Positions 1 to 9,875 of a stretch of 64,000 bases of DNA are shown piece after piece. The position numbers and the translations under genes are program-made. The DNA comes from Vigna angularis (lineage: Eukaryota > Streptophyta > Magnoliopsida > Fabales > Fabaceae): contig NC_068971.1 in the NCBI RefSeq assembly GCF_016808095.1, forward strand, positions 8,134,501 to 8,198,500, in the 5' to 3' direction. The first letter of the stretch is position 1; the number at the start of each line of letters is the position of its first letter. Below the pieces are notes generated by a model. The model saw only the letters and a program-made list of their open reading frames with translations, was not told where the DNA came from and did not search any database.

Positions 1-149
1 TACAACATCGCTTGCAATTAGACTTTAGGCAGTAGAGCGACGTACAACAGCGGTTGCCAGCAGACCCGAGGTAGTAGGGTGAGTATAGGCATCGGTGTTA
101 GTAAAGAACCGAGGCAGTATCAGTTTTTATCTTCACCCCATGAAGGAAA

Positions 150-960
150 TTACCCTACTCTGCACTGTTCTCTTCTTCTTCCTTTGCTCCCGCGAACTCC
201 TCCGCTGCATCCCACCTCTCCTTAATCGTCGCCGCTACAGGGTCGCTGCTCCGTCATCGTCGCCGCTACAGGGTCACCGCTTCATTGTCGCCTCTACAAT
301 GTTGTCGCGTTGCCTCTTCTCGCGGTGTTCTTCTTCCACATCGCTGGTTCCATATCGGTGTCGCTGTCTGTATGCTCCAATCTCGCTCCTTGTGTTGCCT
401 GCTCTAAGCCTCGCGCCGCCGTCGGGAGCCATCACCACCTCGTCGTTTGCGATAGCTGCGAGCACGACTTCCACCTCGCCTGTGAATGCGTCGCCTCTAG
501 AGTGAAGATCAAGTGGTGGCCGTTGGAGTGAAGCAACTTCTCGATAATAGCTCCTAGGGTTCTAATCCAGAAACCCATCCCCAATTTTAGTGTTGTTATC
601 ACCTTTCTCAGATCTACATTGCTTTAGCTGTTATCCCCTTTCTCTACCTTTTTTTTTGGTTTCTCAGATCATCTGGTGCTGTTCATGGACCGCCTGGTGC
701 GGCCTGTGCCAGTGGTGGAGTCGCTGGCCTAGCACCCGGTCCAGCCCACTCCCGAGCCCTCAACCCCTGTACATGAAGCTGTAGCGGGACCGTCGGCTGC
801 GCTTCAGAGGCCGAGGACGAAAGCGTCGACGAGAACGCGCTGTTGTTGCCCTTGGCGATTTTCAGAGACTGACCAGTGTGCGATTTTGATTCAAGAGGAT
901 TGTGATGACGAGGTTCAAGGTTCTGCTCTGATGCTCTGTTTGCTTGCATCTCTGTGAGTG
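150..960. other. GC-rich exon-like debris inside the CACTA element
   Basis: This stretch is much richer in G+C than the rest of the window and contains short open frames on both strands, none with a recognisable domain. Composition and position suggest host gene sequence, perhaps a first exon and leader, carried by the transposon. No product can be named. Confidence 0.35.
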
Positions 961-1320
961 ACAAAGCCAAGGTTATTCACTTACTGGAAGGTCAACATCT
1001 CTCCCTTAATCACACTATCATTTTATTAACCAGTCCAAAGATTTTCTATTTTGATTTATCATAATGATGTTTAGATGCAAAAATTATTTGAGAGTGATGA
1101 TTTTGTGGATTATGCAGAGTGATTCATATTAGGCAACAAGATGCTATAACCTTCTCTGTGCTAGTTTTGTGCAAACAAACAGCAGAATAGCCATTAGAGC
1201 TGCCATTTCCCCATTTCATCCTACGATTCTAACCAATATGACATCACCATCCTGCTTTGAAAGGTTCGTGTTCCTTCCTCCACATGCAAATTACATGTTA
1301 AATTTTTCAGTTTTGTTCAT

Positions 1321-1730
1321 TTTCTTTTGTAACACCAATATCGGACCTGAAAATAGGGAACTGGTGGATGAGTTTCGGCGATGGCACACTGGTGGGGATG
1401 AATCCTTTGCCTTCTTTATCTTTCGTTGTATCAGTGGATGAATGGGAGGTGGGGATGAGATTGAGAAATGGTTGTTGAACTCTGATAGCGTGGAGTTTGT
1501 TGAACAGATTGTGCCAAATTCGTACAAGAGGGTTGGGATTGATAAGCTTAAGGGGTGTGATAAAGGGAATTCTTACGAGTTTGAGCTCCACAAGGATTTG
1601 TTGGAACTCGTGACTTGTGATCATAGGAACATTTTGTAGTTTTGCGGTATTTGCGTGGATGATAATCATGGATTGTGTGTGCTGACCAAGTTCATGAAAG
1701 GTGGATTTGTTCATGACCATTCTTGGATAA
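1321..1730 (+). pseudogene. Broken protein-kinase-like gene fragment
   Basis: The frame from 1442 reads EIEKWLLNSDSVEFVEQI, then a helix-C-like segment (YEFELHKDLLEL), HRNIL, and after a TAG at 1637 continues in frame as FCGICVDDNHGLCVLTKFM. These resemble kinase subdomains III-V including the hinge. The Gly-rich loop region looks deleted between PNSYK and RVGIDKL, and no catalytic loop (HRD) or DFG follows, so it cannot encode an active kinase. It sits inside CACTA-like sequence just left of the subterminal repeats, which suggests capture by the transposon. Assignment to the kinase fold is by motif; the exact parent is unknown. Confidence 0.5.
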
Positions 1731-1754
1731 ATGTTAAAAAAAACCCCTTCTACT

Positions 1755-1932
1755 GCCTCGGTTCAACTCTAACCGTGACATAAACCCCCATTCTATAGCC
1801 TCGGTTCACCAGCAACCGAGGCCAAAAGTCTGACGAAAAAAAAAGTAAAAAAAGGAACATCATCTAGTGCCTCGGTTTCATTTGAACCGAGGCAAAAGCA
1901 TACACATTTTTTCCTCGGTTCAGAACCGAGGC
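1755..1932. repeat. CACTA subterminal repeats (GCCTCGGTT / AACCGAGGC)
   Basis: Several copies of GCCTCGGTT occur, three paired with AACCGAGGC a few bases later (about 1798-1822, 1869-1893 and 1913-1932) so that each pair can form a hairpin. Such arrays are the usual transposase-binding subterminal regions of CACTA elements. Confidence 0.6.
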
Positions 1933-2169
1933 ATAAAGTGGTAGACTTTTTACCTTGCCTATATATATCTCGATTGCAGAATCGGTGGGGATAGACAAAA
2001 ATAACCGATGTCGTTTCCCTATACTGCACTAGTGAGAAAAACCTAGTTTGAGTCCATTTGGGATCAAATATGTTGTTTTGAATGTTTGAATTATGTAGAT
2101 AGACTCGATAAGTCATTCTCACACTAAGTGCAATTCATATTGTTTAGGTAGATATTTGTGCAAGACCGA

Positions 2170-2716
2170 GAGACTAACCTTTCTGACGTGTCCTCCTTGC
2201 TTCCGAACACCTGGATCGTCTGAACCGTTCGCTTTCAGTCTGGACCGCTCGCCTGTCAACTACTCCATTCGGTCGTCGCCTACTCTGCTCGACTATACTC
2301 TTGGCCAAAAGGGGAGGTTCCTACAAAAGACACTCTGACGCTCAAGTTAGGAGCGGTGTAATGAACCGTTTAACACTGTTGAGTATTTGAATCTTGTAGA
2401 GTATGAGTTGAACGTACCTGACTTTTGGCCCTGTCATTGTATTTATAAGTGTTTCATAGATCAAATAAAAACAAACTTACCTTGAGATTCGGTTAGTTAC
2501 TCATAAATGGCTTATCAATATCTCTAATAAGATATCTTTGGTTATTTTACCGCCTATTGGACCTTTGGCCCAATAATGATTTAAACAATAATAACATAAT
2601 CGTTGGCCCAATTATGGCCCAACATTGATGTAGCGGATGGACTGAGCGACCCTGAGTGGATGGACTGATCGACCCTGAGGGTTCACCATTCGGTCCATAC
2701 TCTATACCATACATAT
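2170..2716 (+). repeat. LTR-like direct repeat, copy 1
   Basis: This ~550-bp segment recurs in the same orientation at 3599-4163. Shared stretches run from CCTTGCTTCCGAACnCCT to the CCATACT-ATACCATACA region. The two copies bracket about 0.9 kb. No TG...CA ends or site duplication were established, so it may be a retrotransposon LTR pair or an internal duplication. Confidence 0.6.
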
Positions 2717-3265
2717 GCCCCTGAAGTCCGAGTTAACCGTTCGGCTTTAGCCAAGGTTAAGTATAGGACTTATATTGGGAGAGGCCGTTCTCGTTGTATT
2801 GGGGAGGCTGTTTTTAGTGTGCTTGAAGGCGTTGTTCATCTTTGGACTGAACGACAGACTCTAGGAGATAGAAGTTCTTTTGAGAACTTTTTCCCATATA
2901 GAGCAGTAGACGCGAAGATCCTGATCGAATATGACAAGGATGAACTGGCGGTGAATGGTAGGGGTTATCTTGGAACTTTTCACTATGTTGAGCAGAAACT
3001 GATGGGAGTTCGTTTTAGAACTTTTTCCCATATTGATCAGTGACTGATAGTGTCCTGTTTATCTGCACTGAGGAAAAATAACAATTGAATTTGTCAAAAA
3101 AGAATGTAGATGATTTGACTAACCCATTTGACGAAGTTGGTCGGCTAAGCAAGTGAGACTGTTCAGTTGAAGATGCTTAGTTGAGAGTGTATGTACCATT
3201 CGGGTCTTACCCTCCAAGAGTTACTGGGGAACTCTGAGAATGAATGTATCGTTCGGCTTTTACCA

Positions 3266-3559
3266 CCTAGGAGTTCTAGGTAACGAGAACGACCGTCCCG
3301 CACGATTTTTAACGCCTAGGAGTTCTAGGTGACGAGAACGACTAGCTCGCAGGGTTTTTAACGCCTAGGAGTTCTAGGCGATGAGAAGGACCATGTCGCA
3401 CAATTTTTAACGCCTAGGTGTTATAGGCGACGGGAACGACTGTCCCGCACGATTTTTAACGCCTAGGTGTTCTAGGCGACGAGAATGACCGTCCCGCACG
3501 GTTTTTAACACCTAGGAATCCTAGGCGACGAGAACGATCGTCTCGCACGGTCTGCTCGG
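3266..3559 (+). repeat. 49-bp tandem array, six units
   Basis: Units start at 3266, 3315, 3364, 3413, 3462 and 3511, exactly 49 bp apart. Most begin with the interrupted palindrome CCTAGGAGTTCTAGG, followed by a GACGAGAACGAC-like segment, a CCCGCACG-like segment and TTTTTAACG. No unique spacers are present, so this is a minisatellite. Confidence 0.9.
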
Positions 3560-3598
3560 GCTATACCCTGTAAGCAATAATTTTTTGTGATGTCGAAT

Positions 3599-4163
3599 GG
3601 ACTAACCTTTCTAACGTGTCTTCCTTGCTTCCGAACGCCTAGATCTTCTGAACCGCTCACTTTCAGTCTGAATCGCTTGCTTTCAGTCTGGATCGCTCGC
3701 ATGTCAACTGCTCCGTTCGGCCGCCGCCTGCTCTGCTCGGCTATACTCTTGGCCGAAGGGGGAGGTACCTACAAAAGGCACTTTGACGCTCAAGTTAGGA
3801 GCGGTGTAATGAACTGTTTAACACAGTTGAGTATTTGAATCTCGTAGAGTATGAGTTGAACATAGGCTTTTGGCCCTGTCATTGTATTTATAAGTGTTTC
3901 ATATATCAAATAAAAATAAACTTACCTTGAGATTCGGTTAGTTACTCATAAATGGCTTATCAATATCTCTAATAAGATATCTTTGGTTATTTTATCGTCA
4001 GTTGGACCTTTGGTCCAATAATGATTTAAACAATAATAATATAAATGTTAGCTCATTTAAAGCCCAACATTAATGTACCGGATGAACCGAGCGGGCCTGA
4101 GTGGATGGACTGAACAACCTTGAGAGTTCACCGTTCAGTCCATACTATATACCATACACGTAT
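3599..4163 (+). repeat. LTR-like direct repeat, copy 2
   Basis: This is the second copy of the segment at 2170-2716, with scattered substitutions and small indels. It follows directly after the 49-bp array. Confidence 0.6.
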
Positions 4164-5758
4164 ATTTAAAATCCAAAGAGCATGGCTTGGAATAAGCTAG
4201 CCTAAACTCATTGGTTGAATCTTTAAATAAGATTCATAGTGTTTTAGTTCGTTAGGAGAATCAAATCTAATTGGGTGAGTATCTCCCAATGTTTGAAATT
4301 ATTGGATGAGTCATATTCTTATTCTTTTTATAATAAGGTCATTGGATAAGAAGAAATTTCGTTGGATAATCTAAACTTCACTCATTATGTTGAAGTCTTG
4401 GTTGAATGAGTAAAATTTTAATTAAACAAATTTTAAAATATGTTTGATTTGTTGAGTGAGTCAAAGAGAGAATTTTATGAACTCCAAATAAAGATGTTTT
4501 TAAATGTTAAAATTTATTTATCTTTCATTGTTTTGTTATATTTGAGTATTATATTATATTTGGATATTAAATTAATGTAATGAAAGGGTTGATTTGATTT
4601 ATTAGCATTTTAATCTAGATGAAGTATATACTATTGATTGATATTGATTGTAATGATAAATTAAATTGATTATGAAAATATTAAACTTATATGAATTTGT
4701 AGTTACATATAGAATAATATGTCAATTGTTTAACTTATGCATTAAGCAATTTTATCTTGTAATATCGATCTCTTTGCTTTACTAATGATCGGAGTCATAT
4801 AAATTAATATATAAGCTGATGAGAAGCTAAGGAGTTTCTAAGACAACATTATTTATGCTCATGTATTATGTTTTATAATAACTCTCTCTTGTCTTACTTG
4901 ACAATGAAATATTATGGAATTTGGTGAAATATGAAGTAATTATTATAAATGATCAAACTTGTATGAGTTTATAGTGAGATATAGGATAATATGTGAATTA
5001 TTTAACTAGTTTATTAAGCAATGTCATATATGATGTAACATAAATATCTTTGCTTCACTATAATAATCTAAGTAACAAATTAAAATACAAGCTTATGAGA
5101 AGCTCAGAAAGGAGTTCTTACATATAGGATATCAATATTTATGCTTTCTTTTCCCATATATTTTGTTTCATTTTTAAAGAAAGAAAGAATAACTCTCTTT
5201 TGTGTGACTTGATAATGAAATATTAGTTTGATATTATTTTTATCTTATGAACCTTTTGTATAGTTATTTTTATGAACACAAAAGGAAGAGTTTTGTAATT
5301 TTTTCATAATTGGTTTCTAATTATAACTTAATTTTCATAGAACTTTGTTTTAGTAATTCTGCCTCAGGATTTTTTATTACATTGACGAAAAATATAGATT
5401 CGTTATTTAAAAGTTATAAAAAGAATAATACATATAAAAATAACATATATTCAACTTTTTCACATATTTTAAATTCTAAAACATAATATTAATAATCCAA
5501 TTATTTAATTAATATTTTTTAAAATTCAAATAATTACAGATGAAGATTTTATATATAAATTTTTGTTGTATCAGTGACAGTAATTATATATAAAAAGTCT
5601 TAGAAGTATTATTAGCTTCCGAAAAATTATGTCAAAATTTGTCATCGATAATGTTTAAATTAAATGATATATGTATAAACTCTTTTTTTAAGTTTATATT
5701 ATATGTTTATTAAATTTAAAATATAGTACAATTAACTCTTAAATGAAAATGAAAAAAT
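4164..5758. repeat. AT-rich sequence with a diverged ~270-bp tandem duplication
   Basis: No gene is seen. Segments at about 4685-4917 and 4963-5224 are diverged direct copies; both hold an AGCTnATGAGAAGCT-like motif and an AACTCTCTnTTGT...TGACAATGAAATATTA-like end. A shorter duplicate pair lies near 4165-4250 and 5835-5895 (AAATCCAAAnAGCATGG). Confidence 0.55.
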
Positions 5759-6140
5759 AAATTATGATATATTTGAGAGAAACAATATGTTACATTTAGA
5801 GGAGACATCACACTAAGTGAAATTTGTTTATTTAAAATCCAAATAGCATGGGTTATTTTGCTAGCTAAAACTCATTGGATGAATCTTTAAATAATCACTA
5901 CAACAATGTTAGATTTCAATTGCCAAAAAATTCAAATTATTATATTTTAAAAAATCAAGAAATATATGTTTGAAATGGTTACACAATTACGAAATTCAAT
6001 TGGGAATTTTATCAACAAAAAATAAATTAAACTAAATAAACTAAAAAGTAATTACTCTTTCAAAGATGAAAAAAATATAAGGAAGAAGAAAAACAAGTGA
6101 TTCAGAAAAGACGCAATTAAAACCAGTGACATGAATAAAC
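5758..6140 (+). repeat. Remnant of S1-type gene flank
   Basis: About 5760-5870 resembles the sequence downstream of S1-type gene B (27,990-28,055: GATATATTTGAGAGAA, ATGTTACAT-TAGAGGA). About 5925-6140 closely resembles the downstream flank of gene A (19,540-19,762: ATATATGTTTGAAATGGT, AGGAAGAAGAAAAACAAGTG). No S1-type ORF remains here. This looks like a decayed unit of the same gene cluster. Confidence 0.6.
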
Positions 6141-6822
6141 CGTTTAATTATAAAATTGAAGTTAAATTAGAATAAAGAAAATGTTTAATTATATAAAATC
6201 AATCATTTTAAATTGAAGTTTAATTATAATAGAATGTTTATGCTTACTTTAATTTTAATTTAATATTTTTTTTAATAGGATGATGATGAGAAAGCCAAAT
6301 GTTGGTTAGTTCACCCAATGCTTTGAGCTTGAAGCTTATGACTTTAGGTTGGATTTGAAAACAAGTGTAAGATTTATCGAAGTGAGAGAGACGAGTTTTG
6401 TGAGATTTAAGTATTTTCATTTATTATATACATAATTTTAAAATATCATTAAAAGTACATGAACATTTTTTATCTATTTTGTATCACTTTTATCAAGAGG
6501 TGTAGAGGAGAGAGGAGCATATGTTGCGTTGCATAGAGAAGTAGAGGAGTGAGAAAAAAAAATTAACACTGTTTCTATATATTTAACGGAAGGAATTTGA
6601 TTGTGACAAATTATATCAGGATAGACGAAATTTAAACTTTTTTAGTAGGTGTGGACGAAATTGAATTTTTTTTTAAAAGGCATGACCAACTTGACAGAGT
6701 GCAGCAAAACTAGAACAAAGAAAACAATTAAACCTATAAATAAATAATTATCTTTGACCAATCGGTGACTTCGTTGTTAGATGATCGACCACTCGGTTTG
6801 TAGCTAACCGAACGGTCATACA

Positions 6823-6891
<69 letters not shown>

Positions 6892-7249
6892 GTGAGTTTT
6901 AATTTAAAAGAAAAAACTTAGTTTTCCTCCTATTTCATATTTGATTACAATTCAATTTTTAAATTTTCTGTCTCTCGTCATCTTTAAATGCATTAAATTT
7001 TTAAACTCAATCTTCTATGAGTTCTTAATTGGAAATTAAATTTTTATGCTCTCATCTCTAATTTCATTAATACTAAGCCCATATCAATTGCATCATTATG
7101 ATGTGTTAATATTTATCTTAATTCCTCTTTTTTTAAGGACATTTTTAAAACTTTTATTTTAGTACAAGAGTATTATAAAATATTCATTCTCATTAACATT
7201 TTATTTGGTTGGAGATAAAAATATATATTTTTATTATATATATAATTAT
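6141..7249. other. AT-rich intergenic DNA with a TA microsatellite
   Basis: No gene is recognised. A pure (TA)n tract spans about 6825-6889. The last five bases, ATTAT at 7245-7249, are the left site duplication of the gypsy element that follows. Confidence 0.6.
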
Positions 7250-9739
7250 TGTAAGAGTCGCACGTTCTCAGTGGAAGGGAGGGGCGGCAGTCATCATATT
7301 TAGAAGCACCAGCCGCCCCAATATCAGAAGTGGGTTTCTTTTTTTTATTGCTAATGGGGAGCAGCACTCAGAGGGTCTCTTTCTTTCAACCTGCACCGTC
7401 CAAGAGCAACAAGGGAGCTGAGGCATGGCTTTAAAACTGCAGAGAAGAGAAAATAGAGTTTTAGGCTACAAAATCTGAAAGGAGAGGTTGAGAGCTCTGG
7501 ATTTGCAAGGAGACCGTGGGAGGGAGATTCAAAGCTTTTGCTAAGGAAGTCTTCAAGAGGTAAGGGGAGCTAGATCCTTTTCTTTGGATTGTATGAACCA
7601 TGTATGTGTGTACTGAGATTTATGATATAGTGTTGTTGATGAACAAATTTCGTACTTAGAATGACTTTTTTATGCATGAATCTGTATGCCTGGTAGTAAA
7701 ATTATGTTGTTGAAGAAAATCTGGGTAGAAGGGGATGAAAATTGGGATTTTTCTGGGTTTCTGGAAAAAACCTGCAAATCTGCATAATTCTGCAGATTTA
7801 CGCGTGCGTCCAAATTGTTGGAGTGAAAATGGGACGTTCGTCCCATTATTAAGAGCGTTCGGTTTTGTGTTCAGCATTGGCGTTCGTCCTTCTATCATAG
7901 TATAGCGCTCGTCCTTCAATCTAAGAATAGCGTTCGGTCTTTTGAAATAGTTATATTAAACGTTCGGTTTTGTATGTGTTAGCGCTCGTCCAAACAGTAT
8001 TCCACCTGTAATCTGCCACTTTAACGTTCGGTTTTGATGTAAAAGTAATGGTGAGCGATCGGTCTCTTAGTATTGGCTGTATGTGCGTTCGTCCAAAACA
8101 CTGTTTACATATTGAGTTTCTTTATCTATGTACGTTCATTCTGACTAAATGAACGTTCGTCCAAACAGTATTTATATGTTCGGTTTGCCTATATACGTTC
8201 GGTTATTTGATCTGTGTAGCGTTCTTCTAAACAGTATTGGCAGTAATCTAATAGTGTTTGTCTTAGTGAGCGTTCGGCCAAACAGGGTTTATGCTCTATT
8301 GTACGTTCGTCCTTCCCAGTGAGCGTTCGGCAGTGAGCGTTCGTCCTTCCAAGTGAGCGTTCGCCAGTGAGCATTTGTCCAAATAGTGAGCGTTCGTCCA
8401 AATAGTGAGCGTTCGTCCAAATAGTGAGCGTTCGTCCAAATAGTGAAGCGTTCGTCCAAATAGTGAGCGTTCGTCCTTAACACATTGATTTGAGCGTTCG
8501 TCCTGGATATAGAAGTTAGCGTTCGTCCTTAATTGAGTGAGCGTTCGTCCAATAGTGTCTAGTGAATAGCGCTCGTCCAAATAGTATTTTACAAATATGT
8601 TGAATGTTAATTTCCTTGCTTTTGGATTGAATTATGTGTACCAATGTTTGGAATATTATCTATGACATGAATTATGTGAATGTATGAAATATGTTGGAAT
8701 TGTTGGGATAATATGGTGGTAGGTGATTTTTCATAATTGGGTTTAATGTAAGAGTAAGTTATGTTATTTAAATATTTCGGTTGCAAATTATGAATGCATG
8801 TGCATGTAATCCAGATTGGTTGAAATGGTATGGTTATAAGTGGTTTATGAGGTACATGGTTCCAAAAGAAATATCGTGAGTTTTAAATGGTGGGATTAAA
8901 TCGGAAATTAAGATCTCTCGGTGGGATCAGTTAATGTATAGAATGAATGTAAGAGGCTTCCATATGGGGGGTTATCCCTACACTCCAACGATCTTTCATT
9001 CTCACTTAGAGAGGATTGACGCGTGTGGTGGGAGTAGAGGGAGGTCCCAGGGTAGACGCTATCACTGGAGGTCTATTCCGCGGTAACGGACTAACCTTGT
9101 GTATGGTCGGGTGAAACCCCTCGGCAATGGCTTTGCAAAGCAGTAGAGTCCATCACAAGTGCAGAACCCGCCCCAGCTCTACATACATTCTAGTCCGGAC
9201 GAGTCGGTCTATAAAGTAACATTTCGGAGTATAAAGTAACAAGTATTGTAATGTTAGTCTACCATGTTTGAATGATTTTTGCATGTTGTGCAAGTAGGTG
9301 AATTGTGGTTTAATAAGTATGCTCTAATTGTTCTTTTATACGAATCTAAGTATGATTATATGAATTACCTATGCTATATGTATAATATGCTTTTTATATC
9401 TAGCTCACCCTTGCATTGTTCTTGTTATGTGCTGTTTGGGTATGTTTCTTTGGCAATGATCATCCTTTGGGATGGGAGCAGACGTTGTCGAAGAGATTCC
9501 CTTGGAGCAAGAGCTGGAGATTGCTGATGTTGCGGAGTAGTCTTCTTAGAATTTCCTGATTGAACACTTGTAGTGTTTAATCCTTTCAACTGTTTAAGTT
9601 TGAATTTCCGTTTTCTTTTATTTCTGGATGACTGTAATTTCACATTTTATTACACGTCATACTCCGACTGTTCTCTATATTTAGATGTTAACGTCTTTAA
9701 TATATAATGTTGGCTATTATATATATATGGGATGTTACA
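7250..9739 (+). repeat. 5' LTR of the Tekay-like element
   Basis: This 2490-bp LTR has TG...CA ends and matches 14461-19123 once the nested solo LTR is removed. Short frames in it, such as the identical pair at 9279 and 18663, are non-genic. It includes a GCGTTCGTCC-type minisatellite (8265-8580). Confidence 0.95.
8265..8580 (+). repeat. GCGTTCGTCC minisatellite in the 5' LTR
   Basis: Repeats of about 19 bp (GTGAGCGTTCGTCCAAATA and variants with CCTTCC or GGC) are packed here, with looser copies spread from about 7800. The 3' LTR equivalent is at 15478-15806 and differs in unit order and number. Confidence 0.85.
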
Positions 9740-9743
9740 TTAA

Positions 9744-9755
9744 TGGTATCAGAGC
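9744..9755 (+). other. Primer-binding site, initiator tRNA-Met
   Basis: TGGTATCAGAGC starts four bases after the 5' LTR and is complementary to the 3' end of plant initiator tRNA-Met. It is the usual minus-strand primer site for chromoviruses. Confidence 0.95.
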
Positions 9756-9875
9756 AGTTCTTCCTTAGAAACCTGTAGGTTGTGGTTGTGATTCGTTTAT
9801 GTTTGTGTACTCTGGTTTCGTGTTGGGAGTTGTGTTGGTTAAGTTGGACTGATAGTCTTTCTTTCTGAACAGAAG

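Larger units (their letters stand above)
1..2034. mobile_element. CACTA (En/Spm-like) element, right part, carrying gene fragments
   Basis: The right end at 2034 reads CTAGTG; its reverse complement CACTAGTGCAGTATAGGG is a typical plant CACTA terminus. Just inside it, 1755-1932 holds repeated hairpin-forming motifs, GCCTCGGTT facing AACCGAGGC, as expected of CACTA subterminal repeats. The same AACCGAGGC motif occurs near position 109, so the left end probably lies just outside the window. The interior has GC-rich, exon-like sequence (about 150-960) and a kinase-like fragment (1321-1730), unlike the AT-rich surroundings. No transposase is seen, so the copy is non-autonomous. The left end and site duplication cannot be checked. 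Confidence 0.55.

Noticed and set aside
3266..3559. Regular 49-bp array considered as a CRISPR
   Set aside because: Units are contiguous with no unique spacers, and the sequence is plant nuclear DNA.
8189..8580. Overlapping minus-strand frames with repeated DERSLFGRT-type peptides
   Set aside because: They are translations of the LTR minisatellite; the same happens at 15401-15858.
9279..9527. 82-codon frame, identical at 18663-18911
   Set aside because: It lies in LTR sequence; identity reflects LTR pairing, not protein constraint.
9744..9755. tRNA-Met-like sequence
   Set aside because: Only 12 bases complementary to the tRNA 3' end; it is a primer-binding site, not a tRNA gene.
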